Shown piece by piece: positions 7,739 to 17,751 of a stretch of DNA of 64,000 nucleotides. The stretch is taken from positions 62,001 through 126,000 of the forward strand of contig NZ_CAMFIA010000002.1 of the NCBI RefSeq assembly GCF_945952405.1, written 5' to 3'. Below the pieces are notes generated by a model. The model was not told the DNA's origin, searched no databases, and was given only the letters and a program-made list of their open reading frames with translations. The DNA comes from an uncultured Stenotrophomonas sp. Lineage in GTDB: Bacteria; Pseudomonadota; Gammaproteobacteria; Xanthomonadales; Xanthomonadaceae. Positions within the stretch are counted from its first letter, which is position 1. The number at the start of each line of letters is the position of its first letter. The position numbers and the translations under genes were made by a program.

Positions 7739-8845
7739 ATGGAAATATGTGGTGTCGGTGACTTTCTCAGGGTCGTCAAAGGACTTTATCCACAGTCTGG
7801 CCGTGCTTTTTTTCGAGGGCAACCATCAAGTGAATTCGCTGTCAGCTCGTCTCTATTTCGGTTCATTTCAAGCAGTAAACCGAAATCAGCGGCATGCAAT
7901 TACGGGTACATGCTGACAAACAAGATTTTCTCCGAGTTCAAGAACAACCTTCCGATATATCAAGAAGCAAGCCACCTCAAAAATTACAGCCTGAATGATT
8001 TGGATGTAATTATGACGGCACAGCATTACGGAATGCCCACCAGACTCATCGACTGGACGAGAAATCCACTTGTGGCATTGTATTTTTCCACCGAATCGGA
8101 GCCACAGTCCGAGATGGTTTCCGTATACATGCTTCGCGATAAAAACGAAGAAAATATATCCGTACTCAGCGGCAATTGCCTTTTAAACTCCATAACCTCA
8201 GAACAAAGAAAATTCTTGCATTTACTCCAAAGTGCTGAACGAAAGCTACTTACTGGAGAAAATGCGAACAACCCAATCGACAACCTTACTGACACTTCAA
8301 ACCACGATTCATCTTTTGAGACCTGCTTCCCTCCAGTACAGCTTCACCCTGAGCTTGGATGCGTCGATTCGTTTTCACTTGATTTATCTAAAGCCAGAAT
8401 GAAAACTAAAAACGAGATAAATCCAGGAGAAGTGCTGAGAATTTTGCAGAAGTCTTCGGTGAATTTTCTTGCGCACCCGAGCACCGTCACACTGCATGGG
8501 TCCAGGCAGTACATAATTGAACCCCTCCCCATCAACAACAGAATAAAAAACCAACAAGGAGTTTTTCTTTTTTCAAAAAGCATAGAAAAGCCGGCATATG
8601 AGGCAAGTGAATTTTTCGGAGAAAATACAATCTCATCACATGACCCCGAAGAGATTAGAAAGGTACCCCTCGATTCCGAGATTGTACGAATTGATATAAA
8701 AAGAGAGCACGCGCCCAATATTCATCGAGAACTAAACCGTTACGGATTATCACGGGATTTTATATATCCCGAGCTTTCTTCCTTCGCATCAGAAATGCCG
8801 AAGCGCATCGCCCTGAATCTGTCTCCCGAAGAACCCTTGATTTAG
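7739..8845 (+). CDS. FRG domain-containing protein
   Basis: 368 aa. The FRG domain occupies about residues 5-120: the name-giving FRGQ at 25-28, then AQHYGMPTRLIDWTRNP (94-110) and LVALYFS, all highly characteristic. The remaining 240 residues have a second conserved-looking block (PSTVTLHGSRQYIIEPLP) and no other known domain. FRG proteins have no settled biochemical function; they are common in mobile and phage-defence regions. The gene is strongly AT-rich (about 43-45% GC by eye) in a genome near 66%, with many AAA/ATA codons, a clear sign of horizontal transfer. It stands alone. The start at 7739 has only a weak GGGA upstream. Confidence 0.88.
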   Translation: MEICGVGDFLRVVKGLYPQSGRAFFRGQPSSEFAVSSSLFRFISSSKPKSAACNYGYMLTNKIFSEFKNNLPIYQEASHLKNYSLNDLDVIMTAQHYGMPTRLIDWTRNPLVALYFSTESEPQSEMVSVYMLRDKNEENISVLSGNCLLNSITSEQRKFLHLLQSAERKLLTGENANNPIDNLTDTSNHDSSFETCFPPVQLHPELGCVDSFSLDLSKARMKTKNEINPGEVLRILQKSSVNFLAHPSTVTLHGSRQYIIEPLPINNRIKNQQGVFLFSKSIEKPAYEASEFFGENTISSHDPEEIRKVPLDSEIVRIDIKREHAPNIHRELNRYGLSRDFIYPELSSFASEMPKRIALNLSPEEPLI

Positions 8846-9053
8846 CCGACATCAGGATCTGACAGCTCAAAGATTATTGCACCTACTGCTCCGCACTACA
8901 GACTTAGTGTTATTCAAGAAAATTGAGTGTCGCTATTAAGCAAACCCAGGCCAACTGTCGAACGTGCAGGTTTTCGCTGTCCGTTCGATGGATGGCTCAG
9001 TAACGGACCTCTGCTATCACAGATAAAATCATCACATCCTTGAAAGAACGCGC
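8846..9053. other. AT-rich spacer after the FRG gene
   Basis: About 200 bp downstream of the FRG gene with no gene, terminator or repeat recognised. Confidence 0.4.
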
Positions 9054-9081
9054 AAAAAAAGAGCCGAGCATGGCTCGGCTC
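9054..9081 (-). terminator. Rho-independent terminator of serS
   Basis: On the minus strand GAGCCGAGC-cat-GCTCGGCTC is followed by TTTTTTT, about 24 nt past the serS stop. Confidence 0.88.
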
Positions 9082-9104
9082 TCTGGACAGCTGTCGCGCC
9101 GGAT

Positions 9105-10428
<1,324 letters not shown>

Positions 10429-10499
10429 TTATACGGATTTCTGCCGCCCGGTTCATTCCTGCCGTGGCAGAATCGAGCCATTCCGTACTGGTCCGGTCC

Positions 10500-11138
10500 A
10501 TGTCTGCACCCCGCTCGTCGTCCGCCAAGTCGTTCACTGTGCATATCCCGCGCAACGCCCTGAAGATCGCCGGCATCGCCTTCGGCGTGGGCATCCTGCT
10601 GTTCGTGCTGGTCTGGCTGACCGGCCGCGACAAGGAGTTCTTCCGCGCCGACCCGGCCGCTCAGACCCCGCAGGAAACGGCCCAGGTGGAGCCCCTGCCG
10701 GAACCGCTGGCCGCTGCGGCGGGTTCCAGCGACATGCCCGACGCCAAGCCGGCACCGGTCGCGGAAGAAGCGCCCAAGCTGGTCGAAACCGCCCCGCCCC
10801 CGCCGGCTCCGATCGCCGAGCCGGCCCCGGCCGCCCCAGGCGCGGCGCCGGCCACCACCGGCAACAGCCAGCCGATGCCGATTGCCGGCCAGTCGCCGCC
10901 GCCTTCCTACCCGGCTGCCGCCCTGCGTGCCGGTGAAACCGGCACCGTGGTGGTGCGCGTGGACGTGGATGCCACCGGCTACCCGAACAACGCCACGGTG
11001 ATCCAGCGCAGCGGCTCACGCGAGCTCGACCGTGCCGCCACCGACGCCGTGCGCCGCTGGCGCTTCACCCCGGCGCAGAGCAATGGCCAGGCCGTGCCCG
11101 GCAGCATTGAAGTGCCGTTCGACTTCAAGACGCAGTAA
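10500..11138 (+). CDS. TonB-family energy transducer
   Basis: 212 aa from ATG 10500. A short basic cytoplasmic N-terminus is followed by one membrane helix (about residues 18-40, LKIAGIAFGVGILLFVLVWL), a Pro/Ala-rich periplasmic spacer (about 55-130) and a C-terminal TonB domain (PPSYPAAALRAGETGTVVVR ... ELDRAATDAVRRWRFTPAQ ... VPFDFKTQ). It would pass proton-motive energy to outer-membrane receptors through the YP-containing domain. It is followed 119 bp later by a paralogue. There are no exbB/exbD genes nearby, so it may work with Exb proteins elsewhere. Confidence 0.88.
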   Translation: MSAPRSSSAKSFTVHIPRNALKIAGIAFGVGILLFVLVWLTGRDKEFFRADPAAQTPQETAQVEPLPEPLAAAAGSSDMPDAKPAPVAEEAPKLVETAPPPPAPIAEPAPAAPGAAPATTGNSQPMPIAGQSPPPSYPAAALRAGETGTVVVRVDVDATGYPNNATVIQRSGSRELDRAATDAVRRWRFTPAQSNGQAVPGSIEVPFDFKTQ

Positions 11139-11257
11139 CTGAACGCTTCCCGGCAGGCAAACTGAACCCTGCCGGTCGCGTTGACGCAGCGCTGACACTT
11201 CTCATCGATGGCTCGGGCAACACTGCCCACGTCGTCAATTGACGGAAGGAGTTTGCG

Positions 11258-11830
11258 ATGGCTGTCACCACCCACGAAGACCTTCACTCGCCGCATCTGC
11301 ATCAGGATTCCAGCGAGCAGCACAAACCCACCTCCCCTTGGTTGTGGATCGCGCTGATCGTGGCGATGTTTGCGGCTGCCCTGCTCTGGCTGCGCCATTC
11401 CAACCAGGAAGAGGTGGCACCGGCACCGGTAGGCGAACGCATGCTGCCCGCGCCCGAGCAGGCGGCGGTGGCTGACACTGCCGCCCCGGCCGCGCGCCAG
11501 GTTGCGCCGGCACCGAGCCAGCGCCAGGCCGCGCCGGTGGTGCGCAACCGTGAAGCGCGCCCGCTGGCCAGCAACCGCATGCCTACCTATCCGGCCGCCG
11601 CGCTGCGTAGCGGCGTGCAGGGCAGCGTGATCGCCAGCCTGAATGTCGATACCCGCGGCAATGTCGCCAACGCGGCGATCGTGTCGCGCAGCGGCGAGCG
11701 CAGCCGTGACCTGGATCGCGCGGTGCTGAACACGGTCCAGAACTGGAAGTTCCAGCCTGCGGTGCATGAAGGCCGCGCAGTGGCAAGCGTGGTACGGGTC
11801 CCGGTGGATTTCCGTACCGAGCAGCGTTGA
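11258..11830 (+). CDS. TonB-family energy transducer (second copy)
   Basis: 190 aa from ATG 11258 with GGAAGGAG upstream. Layout is the same as the preceding protein: a polar His-rich N-terminus (HSPHLHQDSSEQHK), one membrane helix (about 28-46, WLWIALIVAMFAAALLWL), a Pro/Ala linker, and a TonB C-terminus (MPTYPAAALRSGVQGSVIAS ... NWKFQPAVHEGRAVASVVRV). The His-rich segment before the helix is unusual. Probably a tandem duplicate specialised for a different receptor set (inference). A terminator follows at once. Confidence 0.87.
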   Translation: MAVTTHEDLHSPHLHQDSSEQHKPTSPWLWIALIVAMFAAALLWLRHSNQEEVAPAPVGERMLPAPEQAAVADTAAPAARQVAPAPSQRQAAPVVRNREARPLASNRMPTYPAAALRSGVQGSVIASLNVDTRGNVANAAIVSRSGERSRDLDRAVLNTVQNWKFQPAVHEGRAVASVVRVPVDFRTEQR

Positions 11831-11858
11831 TCGCGGACGAGGGGTTCGTGATGTTTCG

Positions 11859-11885
11859 ACGGAGGCTTCGGCCTCCGTCCTTTTA
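11859..11885 (+). terminator. Rho-independent terminator
   Basis: ACGGAGGC-ttcg-GCCTCCGT followed by CCTTTT, just past the second TonB gene. Confidence 0.88.
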
Positions 11886-11903
11886 TGCGTTATGCGGAGG
11901 ATC

Positions 11904-11961
11904 GTGCCGACCAAGGTCGGCACCTACCTGAGGGTGAGCATCGTGCCGACCGAGGTCGGCA
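11904..11961. repeat. Tandem palindromes of the GTGCCGACC type
   Basis: Two copies about 39 bp apart: GTGCCGACCAAGGTCGGCAC (11904-11923) and a variant at 11943-11961 with CGAGG in the loop. Flanking ATC and CTACC are also repeated. A third copy lies at 62135. Confidence 0.75.
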
Positions 11962-12009
11962 GCTACCCGTCACAAGCGCGTGGACCGCGCCCCGCGGACA
12001 ACGGGCCGA

Positions 12010-13317
12010 TCAGGCCAGGTTGAACCCGGCGCTGCGGGCCAGGCCGTCAAAGTCCGGGAACGAGGTGGCGACGTTGGCGATGTCGTTGATGCGCACCTCG
12101 CCCTCGCTGATCTGGCCGGCAATCGCGAACGCCATGGCGATGCGGTGGTCACCGTGGCTTTCGATGGTGCCACTGCCAAGCCGCACACCGCCATGCAGGG
12201 TGGCGCCGTCCTCGGTTTCATCCACCTGCATGCCCAGCGCACGCAGACCGGTGGCCATCGCGGCGAGGCGATCGGATTCCTTGACCCGCAGCTCGGCGGC
12301 ACCGCTCACCACGGTCTGCCCTTCGGCCGCGGCTGCCGCCACGAACAGCGCCGGGAACTCATCGATCATGTCCGGCACCAGTGCCTCCGGAATGCGTGCG
12401 CCCTTCAGCGGTGCATAGCGCACCACCAGATCAGCCACCGGCTCACCACCCTGCTCGGCCGGATTCTCCTCGGTGATGTCGGCGCCCATCAGGCGCAGCG
12501 CGTGCAGCAGGCCGGTGCGCCGCGGGTTCAGGCCAACCTGCCTGAGGCGCAGTTCGGAACCGGGAATGATGCTGGCGGCCACCAGGTAGAACGCGGCCGA
12601 GGAGAAGTCGGCCGGCACTACGATGTCGGTGGCGCGCAGGCGCTGGCCACCGCGCAGGCGGGCCTTGCCCGGCGAGAATTCGATATCGACGCCGAACGCC
12701 GAGAGCATGCGCTCGGTGTAGTCGCGGGTCGGGTGCGGCTCGATCACCTGGGTTTCGCCCTGCGCGTACAGGCCGGCCAGCAGCACGGCCGACTTGATCT
12801 GCGCGCTGGCCACCGGCGAAGCGAATTCGATGCCGTGCAGCGCCTGGCCACCATGCACCCGCAGCGGCGGCGTGCCGTCGTCCTGGGTGTCGATCTTCGC
12901 GCCCATCTGCGACAGCGGCCCGGTGACACGTCGCATCGGGCGACCGGACAGCGATTCATCGCCGATCAGCGTGCAGTCGAACGCCTGGCCTGCCAGCAGG
13001 CCGGCCAGCAGGCGCATGCCGGTGCCCGCATTGCCGCAGTCCAGCGCTGCATCCGGGGCCTGCAGGCCGTCGATGCCGACGCCATGCACGATCCGCTGCG
13101 ACGGGCTGGGGGTTTCGATGCGCACGCCGAGCTGGCTGAAGATGCGCGCGGTGGCACGGGTGTCTTCGCCCTCCAGGAAGCCCTCGATATGCGAGGTGCC
13201 ATCGGCCAGCGCGGCGAACATCACCGAGCGGTGCGAGACCGACTTGTCGCCGGGAATGGTCAGGCTGCCCTGCAGCGGCTGGCCCTTGCGGGCGATCCAG
13301 TGTTGCGCGTTGCTCAT
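12010..13317 (-). CDS. aroA: 3-phosphoshikimate 1-carboxyvinyltransferase (EPSP synthase)
   Basis: 435 aa, the size of bacterial EPSP synthases. It joins phosphoenolpyruvate and shikimate-3-phosphate in the shikimate pathway. Visible: the N-terminal PGDKSVSHRSVMFAALADGT signature, LDCGNAGTGMRLLAGLLAG in the active site, the RPMRRVTGPL stretch, and the C-terminal ELRVKESDRLAAMATGLRAL and GDHRIAMAFAIAG motifs. The glyphosate-sensitivity region GNAGTGMR is of the ordinary class I type. Start ATG 13317. It is the last gene of serC-pheA-aroA, 76 bp after pheA. Confidence 0.97.
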   Translation of the reverse strand: MSNAQHWIARKGQPLQGSLTIPGDKSVSHRSVMFAALADGTSHIEGFLEGEDTRATARIFSQLGVRIETPSPSQRIVHGVGIDGLQAPDAALDCGNAGTGMRLLAGLLAGQAFDCTLIGDESLSGRPMRRVTGPLSQMGAKIDTQDDGTPPLRVHGGQALHGIEFASPVASAQIKSAVLLAGLYAQGETQVIEPHPTRDYTERMLSAFGVDIEFSPGKARLRGGQRLRATDIVVPADFSSAAFYLVAASIIPGSELRLRQVGLNPRRTGLLHALRLMGADITEENPAEQGGEPVADLVVRYAPLKGARIPEALVPDMIDEFPALFVAAAAAEGQTVVSGAAELRVKESDRLAAMATGLRALGMQVDETEDGATLHGGVRLGSGTIESHGDHRIAMAFAIAGQISEGEVRINDIANVATSFPDFDGLARSAGFNLA

Positions 13318-13393
13318 CGTTCGATCATTCCGTAAACGCCGGCAGCACCGGCGATGCATCAGGGAGCGACGGCCGCAGCCGCCGCAGCAGCAC

Positions 13394-14593
13394 TCAGGGC
13401 ACGGCCACCGGATAGGAGCCAAGCACCTTGATCTGCGCCGAGTGCGCTTCCAGTTCGGCCAGCGCGGCCTGCATCGGCGCGTCGTCGATGTGGCCAGCCA
13501 GGTCGATGAAGAAGCCGTATTCCCACTTGCCGTGGTGCGACGGGCGCGACTCGATGCGGTTCATGCTGATGCCATGGCGGGCAAACGGGCTGAGCACGTC
13601 GAACAGCGCGCCAGGCTTGTCATGGATGAACACCAGCACCGAGGTGCGGTCATGGCCGGAGGTCGGGAAGATGTTGCGGCCCACCACCAGGAAGCGGGTG
13701 GTGTTGTCGGCATCGTTCTGGATCGGCTTGGTGACCACCTTCTTCAGGCCGTACACATGGCCGGCACTCTCGCCGCCAATGGCCGCCGCGTCATCGGCGT
13801 TGCGCGCACGGCGCGCGCCCTCGGCATTGCTCGACACCGGAATCTTCTCGGCCTTCGGCAGGTTGGCGCGCAGCCAGGCCGAGGTCTGCATGAACGACTG
13901 CGGATGCGCGTAGATGCGCTCGATGTCCTCGATGCGGCCGCTGCGCGACATCAGGTACTGCTGCACGCGCAGTTCCACTTCGCCACAGATCTTCAGGTTG
14001 GAGGTCAGGAACATGTCCAGGGTGATCTGGATGGTGCCCTGCCCCGAATTCTCCACCGGCACCACGCCGAAATCGGCGTTGCCCGCTTCCACTTCCTGGA
14101 ACACTTCTTCGATGCTGGCCATCGGCAGGCCCAGCGCCGAGCGGCCGAAGTGCTTGAGCACCGCCTGCTGGCTGAAGGTGCCTTCCGGGCCGAGGTAGCC
14201 GATCTTCAGCGGCTCCTGCTGGGCCAGGCAGGCCGACATGATTTCGCGGTAGACGTGCACCAGCAGCTCATCGCTGAGCGGGCCTTCGTTGCGGTCCACC
14301 ACCATGCGCAGCACCTGCGCTTCGCGCTCGGGGCGGTAGTAGTCGACGGCGGCGGCGAGCTTGCCCTTGGCCTTGCCGACCTGGTGGGCGAAGCGCGCGC
14401 GCTCGGCGATCAGGCTCTGGATGTCGCGGTCGATCTGGTCGATCTTCGAGCGCACATCGGCCAGCGCCAGCGGCGCCAGGGTGGGCGCCGGATTCGACGC
14501 GGCCTTGGCCTTGCGGCCGGCCTTGCTGGACGCACTGTCCTTGGCCGGCTCGGCCTTCTTCGGCGTCTTCTTGCTGGATTTGCTGCTTGCCAT
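13394..14593 (-). CDS. pheA: Bifunctional chorismate mutase / prephenate dehydratase
   Basis: 399 aa from ATG 14593. Residues 1-40 are a Lys/Ser/Ala-rich extension (KSSKKTPKKAEPAKDSAS) not found in E. coli PheA. The AroQ-type chorismate mutase follows (about 45-125, VRSKIDQIDRDIQSLIAERA). The prephenate dehydratase domain (about 130-310) starts GYLGPEGTFSQQA and includes the active-site TTRF (NTTRFLVVG). The C-terminal ACT domain (KPGALFDVLSPFA ... ESRPSHHGKWEY) binds phenylalanine for feedback control. Middle gene of the serC operon, directing chorismate to phenylpyruvate. Confidence 0.96.
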   Translation of the reverse strand: MASSKSSKKTPKKAEPAKDSASSKAGRKAKAASNPAPTLAPLALADVRSKIDQIDRDIQSLIAERARFAHQVGKAKGKLAAAVDYYRPEREAQVLRMVVDRNEGPLSDELLVHVYREIMSACLAQQEPLKIGYLGPEGTFSQQAVLKHFGRSALGLPMASIEEVFQEVEAGNADFGVVPVENSGQGTIQITLDMFLTSNLKICGEVELRVQQYLMSRSGRIEDIERIYAHPQSFMQTSAWLRANLPKAEKIPVSSNAEGARRARNADDAAAIGGESAGHVYGLKKVVTKPIQNDADNTTRFLVVGRNIFPTSGHDRTSVLVFIHDKPGALFDVLSPFARHGISMNRIESRPSHHGKWEYGFFIDLAGHIDDAPMQAALAELEAHSAQIKVLGSYPVAVP

Positions 14594-14644
14594 CGGAATT
14601 CCCTGTTGCGGGGCACGCACCCGACGGTGCGCGCCGTTCATTGC

Positions 14645-15730
14645 TCAGCCGTGACGCTGCTGGAAATCGGCCATGAAGGCGACCAGCGCCTCGGCCCCGG
14701 CCAGCGGCATGGCGTTGTACAGCGAGGCCCGGATACCACCGACCACCTTGTGCCCCTTCAGCGCCAGCAGGCCGGCGGCCTTGGCCTCGGCAACGAAGCG
14801 GGCGTCGAGCTCGGCATCGGGCAGGAAGAACGGGATGTTCATCCGCGAACGCGCCGCGTGCGCGACCTCGTTGCGGTAGAAGCCGCCGGAGCCATCGATG
14901 GCGCCATATACCAGCGCCGCCTTGGCCGCGTTGCGGCGGGCGAACTCGGCCACGCCGCCTTCGGCCAGCATCCACTTGAACACCAGGCCGGCCAGGTACC
15001 AGTTCCAGGTCGGCGGGGTGTTCAGCATCGAATCGCGGGCGACATGCGAGCGGTAATCGAAGATGTCCGCACGCGGCTGGCCGCTGCGCTCGAGCAGGTC
15101 GCGGCGGATGATCATCACCGCGATGCCGACCGGGCCCAGGTTCTTCTGCGCGCCGGCATAGATCACGCCATAGCGGCGCACATCCAGCGGCTCGCTGGCG
15201 ATGGACGAACTGAAGTCGGCCACCAGCGGAACATTGCCGGTCTCGGGCACATCACGGAACTCGACGCCGTGGATGGTCTCGTTGGCGGTGATGTGCACGT
15301 AGGCGGCATCCGCCGACAGCTGCCAGCCGGCGCGCGGCGGCAGCGTGCGATAGCCGTCGGCCTCGCTGCTGGCGGCGATGTTGACGTCGACATAGACGCC
15401 CGCCTGCTTGACCGCCGTCTTGCCCCAGTGGCCGCTGACCACGTAGTCGGCACGCTGGCCGGGGGCGGCGAAGTTGAGCGGGATGAGTGCCTGCTGGGTA
15501 GTGGCGCCACCAGACAGGAACAGCACCGCATAGTCTTCGGGGATATCGAGCAGGCGACGCAGGTCGGCCTCGGCCTCGGCGGCCACGGACATGAACTCCG
15601 CGCCGCGGTGGCTCATTTCCACAATCGAGGCACCGGTCCCGTGCCAGTCCAGCATTTCCGCCTGCGCCTGGCGCAGGACCGATTCCGGCAAGGTCGCAGG
15701 GCCGGCACTGAAGTTGAACGCGCGCGTCAT
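14645..15730 (-). CDS. serC: Phosphoserine aminotransferase
   Basis: 361 aa PLP enzyme converting 3-phosphohydroxypyruvate and glutamate to phosphoserine; it also acts in pyridoxine synthesis. It starts [12 protein letters not shown] at ATG 15730, typical of SerC. It has [31 protein letters not shown], and the PLP lysine in [18 protein letters not shown]-terminus [15 protein letters not shown]. First gene of the operon; pheA begins 51 bp after it. The serC-aroA linkage is ancient and widespread in proteobacteria. Confidence 0.97.
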   Translation of the reverse strand: MTRAFNFSAGPATLPESVLRQAQAEMLDWHGTGASIVEMSHRGAEFMSVAAEAEADLRRLLDIPEDYAVLFLSGGATTQQALIPLNFAAPGQRADYVVSGHWGKTAVKQAGVYVDVNIAASSEADGYRTLPPRAGWQLSADAAYVHITANETIHGVEFRDVPETGNVPLVADFSSSIASEPLDVRRYGVIYAGAQKNLGPVGIAVMIIRRDLLERSGQPRADIFDYRSHVARDSMLNTPPTWNWYLAGLVFKWMLAEGGVAEFARRNAAKAALVYGAIDGSGGFYRNEVAHAARSRMNIPFFLPDAELDARFVAEAKAAGLLALKGHKVVGGIRASLYNAMPLAGAEALVAFMADFQQRHG

Positions 15731-15888
15731 GTCACACCTGTGGGGCAAGACCCCTAGTATGCCGCAGTGCACCAGCCTTGCGGCCTTGTGCGGCAAGGGA
15801 AATTTGGTTGCATCCGTATCCATTGGCAACGCGGCCGGGGGTGCCTGCCGACCAGGAAGGTCGTCTGCCGGCCCAGGGGAGCGGCGTC

Positions 15889-15911
15889 TGCCGGCCAGCG
15901 GCCGGCACTAC
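15889..15911 (-). repeat. GTAG-type palindrome
   Basis: On the minus strand GTAGTGCCGGCC-gct-GGCCGGCA, a variant of the SMAG stem-loop, between serC and the FHA gene. Confidence 0.6.
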
Positions 15912-15927
15912 CGACGCTGCACGACCA

Positions 15928-16734
15928 TCAGCGGGCGCCGAACCAGAGCAGCAGGCTGATCAGCGCGGCCAGCAGCAGCGCACTCGCCAGCAGCCACGGC
16001 CAGCGCCGCACCTTGCGCGGTGCGGGGGGCAGCACCGGCGCCTGCTCGGCATCCTGGCTGGAATCGTCTTCGGCCGGCAGCGGGCGCCGGCGCGGGTCGT
16101 GCGGTACTTCCAGCACGAAACGGTGCTGGCCATCGAACACCACCTGGTCGCCGGCCTGCAGCCAGCAGTGGCGCACGGCCACGCCGTTGACCCGGGTGCC
16201 GTCGGCGCTGCCGAGGTCACGCAGCAGCACGCGCTCGCCATGCACTTCCACGCGGGCGTGCTGTTCGGCGAAGGCCGGATCGTTGATGGCGATATCGGCG
16301 TCGTTGCCGCTGCCGATCAGGCGGGCCCGCGACAGGGTGAAGCTGCGCCCGTGATGCAGGCCACCGACCCCGCGCAACAGGCGCTGCTGCTCGTCGGTGT
16401 CGTCAGTCGGGTTCGGTGCGGGCGCCTGCAACAGGCTCTCGACCTCGCCCTGCAGGACCATTTCCACGCCATCGACGTAAACCGCATCGCCTGCGCGCAG
16501 CAGCGCCATCCGGCGTACCGGGCGACCGTTCACATGGATGCCGCGGATCCCGTTGCCGACCTGCAGCCAGAGGCCACGATCATCCATGCAGAACTGCGCC
16601 AGCAGCAGTGCGCCGTGGCCGGCATCGCCGAGTCGCACGCTGCCGTTGGCCTGGCGCATGATGCGTTGCACCCCGGGCCGCAGCGGCTGGTCGGGCTGTT
16701 GTTGTTGACTGAAGTGAACAAGCAGGTTCTGCAC
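15928..16734 (-). CDS. Membrane protein with two FHA domains
   Basis: 268 aa from GTG 16734 (frame open to 16815; the later start gives a compact first FHA domain). The first FHA-like domain covers about residues 20-95 and the second about 120-215, with LIGSGNDADI, the His-containing AEQHARVEVHG, and LGSADGTRVNGVAV, the phosphothreonine-binding loop set. A Pro-rich linker leads to one C-terminal membrane helix (WPWLLASALLLAALISLLLW) and a short tail, so the FHA domains face the cytoplasm if tail-anchored. FHA proteins read Ser/Thr-kinase signals; no kinase gene is adjacent. Monocistronic and divergent from the granule-associated genes. Confidence 0.85.
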   Translation of the reverse strand: MQNLLVHFSQQQQPDQPLRPGVQRIMRQANGSVRLGDAGHGALLLAQFCMDDRGLWLQVGNGIRGIHVNGRPVRRMALLRAGDAVYVDGVEMVLQGEVESLLQAPAPNPTDDTDEQQRLLRGVGGLHHGRSFTLSRARLIGSGNDADIAINDPAFAEQHARVEVHGERVLLRDLGSADGTRVNGVAVRHCWLQAGDQVVFDGQHRFVLEVPHDPRRRPLPAEDDSSQDAEQAPVLPPAPRKVRRWPWLLASALLLAALISLLLWFGAR

Positions 16735-16859
16735 GCGGCGCAGCCTAGCAGGTTGGCCGCCAACGAAGAAGAACCTGCGATGAGTGCTTGGCGCGAAGGC
16801 CCTCGATGCGCACAATGCTCGCCCTCATTGATCATCCCCGCCCTGCGCCAGGAGCCTGC

Positions 16860-17135
16860 ATGTCCACCATCGATGTCCGCCACGCCCACGCCCTGCCCGA
16901 CGCACAGGCGCGCGCCGCGATCGAGCAGGTCGCCGCCAAGCTGTCCGAGCGCTTCGGCCTGAAGTCGTCGTGGAGCGCCGACGTACTGAACTTCTCCGGC
17001 AGTGGCGTGGACGGTGCGATCGAACTGCAGCCGGGCGCCGTGCGCGTGACCGCCAAGCTGGGCTTCCTGCTGTCGGCGATGAAGGGCATGGTCGAAGGCG
17101 AGATCCAGCGCGTGCTGAAGGAAAAGCTGGGCTGA
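16860..17135 (+). CDS. Polyhydroxyalkanoate system family protein
   Basis: 91 aa from ATG 16860. Matches the small PHA-granule-region family: an N-terminal DVRHAHALPDAQARAAIEQV helix, then strands KSSWSADVLNFSGSGVDGAI and VRVTAKLGFLLSAMKGMVEG, ending in a Lys-rich helix. The family is found beside phasins and thought to act with PHA granules or be remnants of that system. The phasin-like gene follows after 79 bp on the same strand. No PHA synthase is in the window. Confidence 0.8.
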   Translation: MSTIDVRHAHALPDAQARAAIEQVAAKLSERFGLKSSWSADVLNFSGSGVDGAIELQPGAVRVTAKLGFLLSAMKGMVEGEIQRVLKEKLG

Positions 17136-17214
17136 ATCGCGGCGGCGGCCGTCACGGCCGTGCAACGCCGTCGCGCGCTACTCTCGGGACAGGCCAACTC
17201 CCCCGGGAAGTGCG

Positions 17215-17706
17215 ATGAACCAGTACGAGAACGACGACCGCCGCAACGACGACGCCTCTTTCGGTGACCAGGCCGAGCGCTTCTCGCGCAAGCTCAGCGA
17301 CTCGGCCCAGCAGGTCTGGCTGGCCGGCCTGGGCGCGCTGGGCCGTGCCCAGGCCGAGGGGAGCCGCTTCTTCGATGGCCTGGTGAAGGAAGGCGAAGCC
17401 TGGGAGGCCCGCCGCCGCGAACGCAACGGCGAACAGGGCCCGGGCTGGCGCGACAACGTGGAATCGTCGCTGGACGAAGCCCGCGAGAAGGCCTCCGGCA
17501 CCTGGAACAAGGTCGAAAAGGCCTTCGACGACCAGGTGCAGGGCGTGCTCAAGCGCCTGCACGTCCCCACCGCGGACGAGGTGACCGCGCTGGAAGCCCG
17601 TATCGATGCCCTGCATGCGCGCCTGGCCAGGCTGGAGACCCGTGCTGCTTCCGGCAGCGATGCTCCGGCAGCAGGCAGCCATCAAGCACCAGACAGCGCG
17701 CCCTGA
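17215..17706 (+). CDS. Phasin-like, polyhydroxyalkanoate granule-associated protein
   Basis: 163 aa. Matches the PHA granule-associated family (PhaI/PhaF-type phasin): central FSRKLSDSAQQVWLAGLGAL and long amphipathic helices (about 20-115), then a short coiled coil (VTALEARIDALHARLARLE) near the C-terminus and an Ala/Ser/Pro tail. Phasins coat storage granules; in organisms without PHA synthase the homologues have unclear roles. Acidic N-terminus MNQYENDDRRNDD. Transcribed with the preceding 91-aa gene. A hairpin with a C-rich loop and T-run follows. Confidence 0.82.
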   Translation: MNQYENDDRRNDDASFGDQAERFSRKLSDSAQQVWLAGLGALGRAQAEGSRFFDGLVKEGEAWEARRRERNGEQGPGWRDNVESSLDEAREKASGTWNKVEKAFDDQVQGVLKRLHVPTADEVTALEARIDALHARLARLETRAASGSDAPAAGSHQAPDSAP

Positions 17707-17716
17707 ATGGTCATTG

Positions 17717-17745
17717 TTGCAATGCAATAAATTTTGATTGACAAT
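17717..17745 (+). promoter_or_regulatory. Candidate sigma70 promoter of a small RNA
   Basis: TTGCAA (17717-17722), a 17-bp AT-rich spacer, then GACAAT (17740-17745). Four of six bases match consensus in each box, and spacing is optimal. It would start RNA near 17752. Confidence 0.45.
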
Positions 17746-17751
17746 CGCGAG

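Noticed and set aside
12794..15757. Plus-strand frame of about 987 codons across aroA-pheA-serC
   Set aside because: Antisense shadow of three well-recognised genes in GC-rich DNA; no protein family resemblance.
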